DNA of 5,003 nucleotides, from positions 1-5,003 of the forward strand of contig CALEXZ010000099.1 of assembly GCA_937926195.1 (NCBI GenBank). Reading direction: 5' to 3'. The notes under the pieces were generated by a model. It saw nothing but the letters and a program-made list of their open reading frames with translations, searched no databases and was not told the origin of the DNA. Made by a program: the position numbers and the translations under genes. The DNA is from an uncultured Actinomyces sp. GTDB lineage: Bacteria; Actinomycetota; Actinomycetes; Actinomycetales; Actinomycetaceae. This document shows, one piece after another, positions 1-5,003 of this stretch; positions within the stretch are counted from its first letter, which is position 1, and each line of letters starts with the position of its first letter.

Positions 1-1
1 G

Positions 2-703
2 TACGGCAAGATGGGCAAGTCCCTGAAGAACATCGTCACCCCCGACGACATGTACGAGTCCTACGGCGCGGACACCTTCCGCGTCTACGAGATGAGCATG
101 GGCCCCCTCGACCAGGACCGCCCCTGGGACACGCGCGCCGTCGCCGGCTCCCAGCGCTTCCTCCAGCGCCTGTGGCGCAACGTCGTCGACGAGACCACCG
201 GTGAGCTCGTCGTCGGTGACGAGCCCTCCGACGAGGCCACCCGGCGCCTCGTGGCCCAGACGATCGTGGGCGTGCGCGAGGACTACGAGGGCATGCGCCT
301 GAACACGGCCATCGCCAAGCTCATCGTCCTCAACAACCACCTCACGGGCCTGCAGCGGGCGCCGCGTGAGGCCGTCGAGGCCCTCACGCTCATGACCGCG
401 CCGGTGGCCCCGCACATCGCCGAGGAGATCTGGTCCCGCCTGGGCCACGAGGGCTCCCTGGCCCACGAGCCCTTCCCGGTGGTCGAGGACGAGTCCCTGC
501 TGGCCGCCGAGAAGGTCACCTGCGTCGTCCAGGTCAAGGGCAAGGTCCGTGACCGCCTCGAGGTGGATCCGTCGATCAGCGACGCCGAACTGGAGGCCCT
601 GGCCCTGGCCGCGCCCGGCGTCGTGCGCACCCTCGACGGCAGGGGGGTGCGCAAGGTCATCGTGCGCGCCCCCAAGCTGGTGAGCATCGTCCCCGAGGGC
701 TGA
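2..703 (+). CDS. leuS: Leucyl-tRNA synthetase, C-terminal part (5' end outside window)
   Basis: This class Ia synthetase charges tRNA-Leu with leucine in the cytoplasm. Only the last 233 residues are present, and the frame is open from base 2 to a TGA at 701-703. The fragment begins at the ATP-binding signature loop, read here as KMGKS (bases 8-22) and followed by LKNIVTPDDM. It then runs YGADTFRVYEMSMGPLD, the usual bacterial LeuRS sequence after that loop. Next comes the helical anticodon-binding domain, with RPWDTRAVAG and RFLQRLWRNV. The compact C-terminal tRNA-binding domain follows, with VVQVKGKVRDRLEV and a terminal VRKVIVRAPKLVSIV strand. The ATG at base 11 is the Met of the signature loop, not a start. 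The 3' end converges on the ATPase gene on the other strand. Identification is by recognition of conserved motifs and is very secure; the catalytic HIGH half and the editing domain lie upstream of the window. Confidence 0.97.
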   Translation, partial: YGKMGKSLKNIVTPDDMYESYGADTFRVYEMSMGPLDQDRPWDTRAVAGSQRFLQRLWRNVVDETTGELVVGDEPSDEATRRLVAQTIVGVREDYEGMRLNTAIAKLIVLNNHLTGLQRAPREAVEALTLMTAPVAPHIAEEIWSRLGHEGSLAHEPFPVVEDESLLAAEKVTCVVQVKGKVRDRLEVDPSISDAELEALALAAPGVVRTLDGRGVRKVIVRAPKLVSIVPEG

Positions 704-732
704 GCCCGCTCCTCCCGGCTCCCATCCCGCCC

Positions 733-775
733 CAGCCCCTGTCCCCGAGGCCCCAGCCCCCGGGGCCAGGGGCTG
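733..775. terminator. Strong hairpin between convergent leuS and ATPase gene, probable shared terminator
   Basis: CAGCCCCTG (733-741) pairs perfectly with CAGGGGCTG (767-775). After one mismatch (742/766) the stem continues with CCCCG (743-747) against CGGGG (761-765), leaving a 13-nt loop. The hairpin starts 30 nt after the leuS stop and lies 52-94 nt after the ATPase stop on the other strand, so either transcript would form it. No T-tract follows on either strand, so it is not a classical intrinsic terminator. U-poor hairpins at gene ends are common in high-GC actinobacteria. A weaker 5-bp stem (GCCGG 783-787 with CCGGC 794-798) lies beside it. The terminator role is inferred from position and stem strength. 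Confidence 0.6.
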
Positions 776-826
776 AGGCCTTGCCGGACGGCCCCGGCAG
801 GGTGACAGCGGCAGCCGCCCCCGGGG

Positions 827-2950
827 TCAGCGTCCGCGCAGGATGTTGCCCAGGACCGAGCGCGTGATCTGGCGGCCCACCGAGCCCAGGGTCTTCTCGA
901 ACTCCCTCTGGCGCCGCTCCGCCGCGCGCTCGCGCTCACGCTGGGCCCGCTCAGCGGCTCGCTCAGCCTCACGGCGCTGGCGCTCGGCCTCCTTCTCCAG
1001 GGCGCGTGCCTGACGCTCGGCCTCCCGCTCCTGGGCTCGGGCCTGGCGCTCGGCCTCCCGCTCCTGGGCGCGTGCCTGGCGCTCGGCCTCCTTCTCCTGG
1101 GCGCGTGCCTGACGCTCCGCCTCACGACGGGCGGCCTTCTCGGCCTCGGCTGCGGCCTTGGCCTCCGCCTTGGCCCGCTCGGCCGCCTCCGCCTCGGCCT
1201 GCGCCGCCGCGGCGTCCTGGGCCACGCGCGCGGCCAGCAGCTCGAAGGCGGACTCGTTGTCCACGGCGTTGGCGTAGCGGGGGCGCAGCGGGGAGAAGCT
1301 GAGGAGCTGAGAGACGGTCTCAGGCCGTGCCGGGCCCATGACGGAGGCCGGGGCGTCGACGACGACGGCCGTGACCGGTGCAGGCCGCCCCTTCTCGTCC
1401 AGGACGGAGACGACCGCCTGCCCCGTTCCCAGGCTGGTGAGGACCTCGGTGAGGTCCAGCGGCGAGGTCGGGAAGGTCGACACGGCCTTCTTCAGCTTCA
1501 TCGCGTCAGCCGGGGTGTGGGCACGCAGGGCGTGCTGGACGCGTGAGCCGAGCTGGGCCAGGACCTCATCGGGCACGTCCGTCGGCGACTGGGTGATGAA
1601 GACGATGCCCACGCCCTTGGAACGGATGAGCCTCACCGTCCGGGCAACCGCCTCAAGGAAGGCCTTGGTAGCGTCCGCGAACAGCAGGTGCGCCTCGTCG
1701 AAGAAGAACACGAGGCTGGGCCGCTCAGGGTCGCCGACCTCGGGCAGGATCTCGAAGAGCTCGCCGAGCAGCCACATGAGGAAGGTGGAGAACAGCACGC
1801 CCTGGCTCTGGATGTCCGCCAGCTCCAGGGCGCTGACGACGCCGCGGCCGTCGGGGGAGCGGCGCAGCAGGTCGGAGACGTCGAGCGCAGGCTCGCCGAA
1901 GAATGCCGAGCCGCCCGAGGACTCCAGCGCCGAGACCTCACGCAGGATGACGCCCGCCGTCGCGGCCGACACGCCGCCGATGCCCTTGAGCTCCTCCTTG
2001 CCGGCCGGCGAGCCGGTGAGGTAGTCGACGACGGACCTGAGGTCCTTGAGGTCGACCAGGGCCAGACCCTGCTCATCAGCCCAGGAGAACACGAGCTGGA
2101 GGGCGGAGGTCTGGGTCTCGTTGAGGCCCAGGACACGGGCCAGCAGCACGGGGCCGAACTCGGTGACGGTGGTGCGCAACGGGGTAGCGGCCTGGCCGTT
2201 GGCCGTCGTCGAGTCGCCCAGGGTGAGCAGCTCCAGAGGGAAGGACTGCGGCTGCCAGGGCTGTGCGGTGGTCGCGGTGCGGGCCGTCAGGCGCGGCGAG
2301 GCCTGCCCGGCCTCAGCCATGCCGGTGAGGTCGCCCTTGACGTCGGAGAGGAAGACGGGCACTCCCGCGGCGGACAGGCCCTCGGCGAGGAGCTGGAGGG
2401 TGCGGGTCTTTCCCGTGCCGGTGGCACCGGCGACGAGGGCGTGGCGGTTGACCAGGCCCAGCGGGATGCCGACGCGCAGCCCCGCGACCGGCGTGGGCTC
2501 CGCACCACCCAGGGCCGCGGGACGGCACTCCAGGTAGGTGCCCACGGGCAGGACAGGGCCCTCGAAGGTGTAGCCGGCACGCACCGTGGCGGCGTAGCCC
2601 TCCTCGGGGGCTGCCTCGGGGGCTGCCTCGGGGGCGGTGTTGGGAACGGCCTCGGGCGCGGACTCGGATACTGCGTCGGATACCGCCTCGGGGGTGGCCG
2701 TCTCCGGAGCCGCGTCGGGGACGGGCTCCTGCGGCACGACGGCGCCGGCGGGGGCCGCCTCGGTGGGGGCAGCCTCGGCGGCGGCCTGCTCAGAGGCGGT
2801 GGGCTCTCCTGCGTCTCCTGCGGCGTCTCCTGCGGCGGCGAGGGCCGCCTCCAGCGCGGCCTGGGCGGCGGCTGCCTGGGCGGCCGCGGCGTCAGCGGCC
2901 GCCTGTGCGGCGACGGCCTTCAGACGGGCGATCTCAGCTGCGTCACTCAT
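827..2950 (-). CDS. DUF853 / YjgR-like HerA-family ATPase with long N-terminal extension and C-terminal coiled coil
   Basis: A 707-residue predicted cytoplasmic ATPase of the HerA/FtsK superfamily. The cellular role of the DUF853 (E. coli YjgR) family is unknown. Residues 1-40 are an Ala-rich helix and about 41-118 an Ala/Pro/Glu-rich, probably disordered linker. The ATPase core covers about 125-545. It has Walker A GATGTGKT at 175-182, DVKGDLTG at 203-210, FFGEPALDVSDLL near 350-362, Walker B LVFFFDEAHLLF at 413-424, VRLIRSKGVG at 439-448, the sensor-like TQSPTD at 453-458 and QLGSRVQHALRAHTP at 466-480. These blocks match the family in order. Residues 575-685 are a highly charged coiled coil. 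The last 20 residues (LGSVGRQITRSVLGNILRGR) resemble the family's usual C-terminal tail. YjgR-type proteins are about 500 residues, so this one is some 200 longer, almost all in the extension and coil. ATG at 2948-2950 is preferred over in-frame GTG at 2954-2956, because that GTG abuts the putative -10 box. The gene is convergent with leuS and divergent from the DegV gene. Confidence 0.92.
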   Translation of the reverse strand: MSDAAEIARLKAVAAQAAADAAAAQAAAAQAALEAALAAAGDAAGDAGEPTASEQAAAEAAPTEAAPAGAVVPQEPVPDAAPETATPEAVSDAVSESAPEAVPNTAPEAAPEAAPEEGYAATVRAGYTFEGPVLPVGTYLECRPAALGGAEPTPVAGLRVGIPLGLVNRHALVAGATGTGKTRTLQLLAEGLSAAGVPVFLSDVKGDLTGMAEAGQASPRLTARTATTAQPWQPQSFPLELLTLGDSTTANGQAATPLRTTVTEFGPVLLARVLGLNETQTSALQLVFSWADEQGLALVDLKDLRSVVDYLTGSPAGKEELKGIGGVSAATAGVILREVSALESSGGSAFFGEPALDVSDLLRRSPDGRGVVSALELADIQSQGVLFSTFLMWLLGELFEILPEVGDPERPSLVFFFDEAHLLFADATKAFLEAVARTVRLIRSKGVGIVFITQSPTDVPDEVLAQLGSRVQHALRAHTPADAMKLKKAVSTFPTSPLDLTEVLTSLGTGQAVVSVLDEKGRPAPVTAVVVDAPASVMGPARPETVSQLLSFSPLRPRYANAVDNESAFELLAARVAQDAAAAQAEAEAAERAKAEAKAAAEAEKAARREAERQARAQEKEAERQARAQEREAERQARAQEREAERQARALEKEAERQRREAERAAERAQRERERAAERRQREFEKTLGSVGRQITRSVLGNILRGR
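981..1112 (-). repeat. Four tandem 33-bp repeats encoding an 11-residue (hendecad) coiled-coil unit
   Basis: On the + strand, four consecutive 33-bp units each begin CGCTCGGCCTCC: 981-1013, 1014-1046, 1047-1079 and 1080-1112. They differ at only a few bases. A decayed fifth copy (CGCTCCGCCTCA) starts at 1113. Read on the minus strand they encode the repeated peptide EAERQARAQER, with K/R and Q/L variants, at about residues 610-655 of the DUF853 ATPase. An 11-residue period fits a hendecad coiled coil. The near-identical DNA suggests recent expansion by slippage or unequal crossover, so copy number may vary between strains. That last point is inference. Confidence 0.9.
2602..2637 (-). repeat. 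Three tandem 12-bp repeats encoding Pro-Glu-Ala-Ala in the ATPase linker
   Basis: CCTCGGGGGCTG occurs at 2602-2613 and 2614-2625, and a one-base variant (CCTCGGGGGCGG) at 2626-2637. On the minus strand these encode APEAAPEA at about residues 106-116 of the DUF853 ATPase. They sit at the end of a longer stretch of degenerate PEA/PEAV units that separates the N-terminal Ala-rich helix from the ATPase core. The stretch looks like a flexible linker whose length can change by slippage. Confidence 0.8.
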
Positions 2951-2956
2951 GGCCAC

Positions 2957-2962
2957 ATCGTA
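2957..2962 (-). promoter_or_regulatory. Putative -10 box for the ATPase gene, leaderless start
   Basis: On the minus strand the sequence reads TACGAT, then GTGGCC, then ATG. The hexamer fits the actinobacterial TAnnnT -10 consensus. It ends 6 nt before the ATG at 2950, which places the likely transcription start on or beside the A of the start codon. No Shine-Dalgarno sequence precedes the ATG. No convincing -35 is seen at 17-18 bp spacing. Leaderless transcription is inferred from spacing. Confidence 0.5.
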
Positions 2963-2969
2963 AGTGGGT

Positions 2970-2985
2970 GCCCGCGGCCGCGGGC
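2970..2985. promoter_or_regulatory. Perfect 16-bp GC palindrome centred between divergent promoters, candidate operator
   Basis: GCCCGCGGCCGCGGGC is its own reverse complement. It lies 7 bp from the ATPase gene's putative -10 box (2957-2962) and 2 bp from the DegV gene's putative -10 box (2988-2993). It therefore occupies the spacer or -35 space of both promoters. A dimeric regulator bound here could control both genes. In DNA this rich in G and C a palindrome of this length is less surprising than usual, so an operator role is only a suggestion. Confidence 0.4.
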
Positions 2986-2987
2986 GC

Positions 2988-2993
2988 TAGCCT
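2988..2993 (+). promoter_or_regulatory. Putative -10 box for the DegV-family gene, leaderless start
   Basis: TAGCCT matches TAnnnT and is followed by 7 nt (TGTGAGC) and the ATG at 3001. The expected transcription start therefore falls at or next to the start codon. No Shine-Dalgarno is visible in the 15 bases before the ATG and no good -35 can be seen. The arrangement mirrors that of the divergent ATPase gene. Confidence 0.45.
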
Positions 2994-3000
2994 TGTGAGC

Positions 3001-3852
3001 ATGAGTCTCGCTGTCGTTACCGACTCTGCCGCCTGCCTGCCGTCGGCGCTGGCGGCCGCACGCGGCATCGACGTCGTCGAGCTGCTCGTCGTCTCCGGTG
3101 AGGACGGGAGTCCGACGTCGACCTCGCGCCCCACCGTCGAGACCCTGACCGAGGCCTACCGCCGGGCGCTGGGGCGTGCGGATGAGGTCCTGGCCATCCA
3201 CCTCAGTGCCGCCCTGTCGGGCACGGTCGACAACGCGAACCTGGCGGCCCGTGGGCTCAACGAGCAGCTGAGGAGCGGTGAGCGCCCCCGTGTGAGCGTC
3301 CTCGACCTGGGAGTGTCCGGCGGAGCCCAGGGCTTCGCCGCGCTTGCCGCCGCCGAGGCCGACAGCGCCCGGCGTGGTGCCGCTCGCGCCCGTGAGCTCG
3401 CCTCACGCTCACGCCTGTTCTTCCTCGTCGAGGACCTCGGCTCCCTCCAGCGCGGCGGACGCGTGGACCGCACGACCGCCCTGCTCGGCTCGGCGCTGGG
3501 CATCCGCCCCGTGCTGCGGGTGGGCACCACGGGCGTGGAGGTCGTCGAGACCGTGCGCGGGCGGGCCCGGGCCCGCAGGCGGCTCATCGAGCTGGCCGTC
3601 GCTGAGGCCGGAGGCAGGGTGCAGGGCCGAGGCCGACGGGCCCGGCGCCCCACCGCCCCCGTCCAGCTGGCCGTCCACTACGGGGACGACCCGGCCGACG
3701 GGCTGGCGCTGGAGAACGACCTCGCGGAGGCGATGGCCGAGGCCGGCACGAGGGTCGAGACGATCATGCGCTCCCCGGCCGACCCCGCCACCCGGGTGCA
3801 CCTGGGGGCGGGGGCGCTGGGCGTCGTCGTCGCCCCGGCCCTGGGCGGCTGA
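3001..3852 (+). CDS. DegV-family (FakB-type) fatty-acid-binding protein
   Basis: DegV/FakB proteins are cytoplasmic and bind one fatty acid, presenting its carboxylate to the kinase FakA so that exogenous fatty acids become acyl-phosphates for lipid synthesis. The FakA partner is not in this window. The product has 283 residues. N-terminal MSLAVVTDSAACLP (1-14) is the family's opening strand and TDS motif. TSRP (41-44) stands for the TSQP head-group loop, followed by IHLSAALSGT (66-75), DLGVSGGAQGF (102-112), LGSLQRGGRVDR (146-157), LGSALGIRPVLRVG, and the C-terminal HLGAGALGVVV, which keeps the H-x-G-x-G pattern. Only about 15 residues lie between GIDVVELLVV and TSRP, where relatives usually have roughly 20 more. 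A longer reading from 2905 exists, but the family start and the promoter spacing favour the ATG at 3001. Family assignment is secure; the lipid bound is unknown. Confidence 0.94.
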   Translation: MSLAVVTDSAACLPSALAAARGIDVVELLVVSGEDGSPTSTSRPTVETLTEAYRRALGRADEVLAIHLSAALSGTVDNANLAARGLNEQLRSGERPRVSVLDLGVSGGAQGFAALAAAEADSARRGAARARELASRSRLFFLVEDLGSLQRGGRVDRTTALLGSALGIRPVLRVGTTGVEVVETVRGRARARRRLIELAVAEAGGRVQGRGRRARRPTAPVQLAVHYGDDPADGLALENDLAEAMAEAGTRVETIMRSPADPATRVHLGAGALGVVVAPALGG

Positions 3853-3865
3853 CACCGCGCCGGTC

Positions 3866-3912
3866 TCCACAGGCTCCGGTCGCGACAGGGCGACGGCCAG
3901 CCGTCCACAGGC
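3866..3912 (+). repeat. Pair of 9-bp direct repeats (TCCACAGGC) upstream of comEA
   Basis: TCCACAGGC occurs at 3866-3874 and again at 3904-3912, an offset of 38 bp, in the 98-bp space between the DegV stop and the comEA start. The flanking bases do not match, so this is not a longer tandem duplication. Between the copies lie the 8-bp palindrome GTCGCGAC (3879-3886) and a small 5-bp stem (GACGG 3892-3896 with CCGTC 3901-3905), too weak to call a terminator. The repeats could be binding sites, but no known site is recognised. Confidence 0.4.
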
Positions 3913-3938
3913 CCGTCCGGGGCGGGCGTCAACCGGCC

Positions 3939-3944
3939 TACCGT
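3939..3944 (+). promoter_or_regulatory. Putative -10 box for comEA, leaderless start
   Basis: TACCGT fits TAnnnT and is followed by CGTGCC and the ATG at 3951. The 6-nt spacing and closing GCC nearly copy the ATPase gene's start region. No Shine-Dalgarno is present before the ATG, and no -35 is evident. If used, this promoter would give comEA-comEC their own leaderless transcript, separate from the DegV gene. Confidence 0.45.
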
Positions 3945-3950
3945 CGTGCC

Positions 3951-4754
3951 ATGAGCGGCAGGCGGGTCAACCGGGCGGGGCGCGTACCCCTCGAGGAGCT
4001 CATCCGTGTCGCCTGCACCCCCGACCCGATCGAGCCCGTCGTGCGTCCCCGGCGCACGGGACTGGCGCCCGGCGTCGCCATGGCCCTCGGGGTCCTGCTC
4101 ATCCTCCTGTCGCTGGTGCTGGCCGCCCGCAGCGTGCTGGCCGCCCACGGGGCCGACGCCGCCGAGGCTGCCACCGCCTCCGCCTCCCCGACCTCCGAGG
4201 CCTCCGGCGCCCCGGGGCACGGCCTGGCACCGGTCGACCCCGCCTCGGAGCCCGCCGACGGTCCGAGCCGGCCCGGGCAGGTCGTCGTCCACGTGGCCGG
4301 GGCCGTGGCCTCACCGGGGGTCGTCACCCTGGATGAGGGGGCTCGGGTGGCCGACGCCATCGACGCCGCCGGGGGACTGGCACAGGAGGCGGACCCGGAC
4401 CAGCTCAACCTCGCACGCCCCCTCACTGACGGCGAGCAGGTCCGCGTCCCGCGCGTGGGTGAGGACGCCTCCGCCTGGCAGGGCACGAGCGGGCAGGCAG
4501 GAGCCTCCGCTGGCGGGGGCGGCGGAGGACAGGCGCCGGGAGCGGCCGGGCCCGCCCCCTCCGGGAGCGTCAACCTCAACACCGCTGACGCCGCCGAGCT
4601 GGAGACCCTGCCCGGCATCGGGCCCGCGCTGGCCCAGCGGATCATCGACTACCGCACCGAGCACGGCGCCTTCACGAGCGTCGACGAACTCACCTCCGTC
4701 TCCGGCATCGGCAGCGCCCGGCTCGAGGCGCTGCGAGACCTGGTGAGCGTATGA
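3951..4754 (+). CDS. comEA: ComEA, membrane-anchored DNA receptor of the competence DNA-uptake machinery
   Basis: ComEA binds incoming double-stranded DNA on the outer face of the cytoplasmic membrane and helps deliver it to the ComEC channel. The 267-residue product has a basic cytoplasmic N-terminus (about 1-36, ending RPRR) and one hydrophobic segment (about 38-58, core VAMALGVLLILLSLVLAA). An Ala/Ser/Pro/Gly-rich spacer (66-108) comes next. The SLBB domain spans 110-170 (VVVHVAGAVASPGVV, then AIDAAGGL and LTDGEQVRVP). After a Gly-rich linker (183-205) the DNA-binding helix-hairpin-helix pair fills 206-267: SVNLNTADAAELETLPGIGPALAQ and the second hairpin VSGIGSARLEAL. Length and domain order are standard for actinobacterial ComEA. 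The ATG at 3951 leaves the anchor intact and follows a -10-like box by 6 nt. The stop overlaps the comEC start. Whether this organism is naturally competent cannot be told from the sequence. Confidence 0.95.
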   Translation: MSGRRVNRAGRVPLEELIRVACTPDPIEPVVRPRRTGLAPGVAMALGVLLILLSLVLAARSVLAAHGADAAEAATASASPTSEASGAPGHGLAPVDPASEPADGPSRPGQVVVHVAGAVASPGVVTLDEGARVADAIDAAGGLAQEADPDQLNLARPLTDGEQVRVPRVGEDASAWQGTSGQAGASAGGGGGGQAPGAAGPAPSGSVNLNTADAAELETLPGIGPALAQRIIDYRTEHGAFTSVDELTSVSGIGSARLEALRDLVSV

Positions 4755-5003
4755 GCACCCCGGCAGGACTCCCCGCACCCTCTCCGACGCCGCCTCGCCC
4801 CAAGGGCGGGGGCGGACGGGGGCTGCGGGGTGCGCACCGCAACCTCCGACGCGACCCCGCACCCGAGCCGCTCGACCTACGCCTGGTTCCCGCGGCGGCA
4901 GCCGCCTGGGGCGCGGCCGGCTGGGGTGTGGGCCGCAGCGCGCTCACCGCCGTGCTCGCCGCGCTCCTGCTCGCCGTCACGGCGGCCTGGCTGCTCCCGG
5001 CCG
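4751..5003 (+). CDS. comEC: ComEC, DNA-uptake channel protein, N-terminal part (3' end outside window)
   Basis: ComEC is the polytopic membrane channel that carries the transforming single strand into the cell. Only the first 84 codons are present. The ATG at 4751-4753 shares ATGA with the comEA stop, so translation is probably coupled; GGTGAG (4742-4747) just upstream is at best a weak ribosome site. Residues 1-40 are a Pro/Gly/Arg-rich, probably cytoplasmic leader. LDLRLVPAAAAAWGAA (about 41-56) is the entry seen in actinobacterial ComEC proteins, at the start of the first membrane segments. A second hydrophobic stretch, ALTAVLAALLLAVTAAWLL (about 64-82), reaches the window edge. The competence domain and any metallo-beta-lactamase-like domain would lie beyond it. 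Identification rests on the N-terminal motif plus the position directly after comEA, which is the normal operon order. Confidence 0.88.
   Translation, partial: MSTPAGLPAPSPTPPRPKGGGGRGLRGAHRNLRRDPAPEPLDLRLVPAAAAAWGAAGWGVGRSALTAVLAALLLAVTAAWLLPA

Noticed and set aside
981..1112. CRISPR-like array from the regular 33-bp repeats
   Set aside because: The units are directly adjacent with no spacers, stay in frame with an open coding region and encode a regular peptide repeat.
283..1125. A 280-residue open frame on the - strand overlapping leuS and the ATPase 3' end
   Set aside because: It is a Ser/Arg/Pro-rich shadow frame that runs antisense through leuS and reads out of frame through the 33-bp repeats. 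No domain is recognisable.
2954..2956. GTG as the start of the ATPase gene
   Set aside because: It adds only two residues, directly abuts the putative -10 box and has no ribosome site. The ATG at 2948-2950 has the right spacing for a leaderless start.
1688..2998. A 436-residue open frame on the + strand across the ATPase gene
   Set aside because: It is antisense to the DUF853 ATPase, with a Gly/Arg-rich composition typical of high-GC shadow frames and no recognisable motif. The opposite strand carries a complete set of family motifs.
2905..3000. N-terminal extension of the DegV protein from an upstream start at 2905
   Set aside because: It would overlap the divergent ATPase gene and cross the promoter region. 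The family's opening strand and TDS motif start exactly at the ATG at 3001.
3866..3912. DnaA boxes from the two TCCACA-containing repeats
   Set aside because: Each matches only 7 of 9 positions of the actinobacterial DnaA box (TTGTCCACA), there are only two, and no AT-rich region or origin gene is nearby.
3344..4336. A 330-residue open frame on the + strand overlapping the DegV gene and comEA
   Set aside because: It is a Pro/Arg-rich +2 shadow of two well-identified genes and has no motif of its own.
3938..4645. A 235-residue open frame antisense to comEA
   Set aside because: It is Ala/Ser/Pro-rich with no motifs, explained by the codon bias of comEA on the other strand.

Overview
The window is very GC-rich (above 70% by eye), with third codon positions almost entirely G or C. 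Its proteins are of actinobacterial type. The gene order (leuS, a DegV-family gene, comEA, comEC) and the protein styles fit an Actinomycetaceae-like organism such as Actinomyces or Schaalia. That genus-level guess is inference; nothing in the window proves it.

Layout. Bases 2-703 (+) are the 3' end of leuS (leucyl-tRNA synthetase), entered at the KMSKS-type loop. Bases 704-826 are a convergent intergenic space with a strong hairpin that could serve genes on both strands. Bases 827-2950 (-) encode a 707-residue HerA/FtsK-superfamily ATPase of the DUF853 (YjgR-like) family. It has a long Ala/Pro/Glu-rich N-terminal extension and a charged 11-residue-repeat coiled coil inserted before its conserved C-terminal tail. 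Bases 2951-3000 are a 50-bp divergent promoter region centred on a perfect 16-bp palindrome. Bases 3001-3852 (+) encode a DegV/FakB-type fatty-acid-binding protein. Bases 3951-4754 (+) encode ComEA (membrane-anchored, SLBB plus helix-hairpin-helix). Bases 4751 to the window end (+) are the start of ComEC, overlapping comEA by ATGA.

How they work together. comEA and comEC form a translationally coupled DNA-uptake pair: ComEA binds double-stranded DNA outside the membrane and ComEC is the channel for the single strand. DegV/FakB proteins present fatty acids to the kinase FakA, which is not in this window. The DUF853 ATPase is an orphan of unknown role lying antisense between leuS and the DegV gene. 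Three genes (the ATPase, the DegV gene and comEA) share one start arrangement: a TAnnnT -10 box ending 6-7 nt before the ATG, with no clear Shine-Dalgarno. This suggests leaderless mRNAs.

I found no tRNA, rRNA, CRISPR, insertion sequence or clearly novel system. The most notable items are the palindromic divergent control region, the 33-bp tandem repeat that builds a coiled coil in the ATPase, and a shortened N-terminal lobe in the DegV protein.
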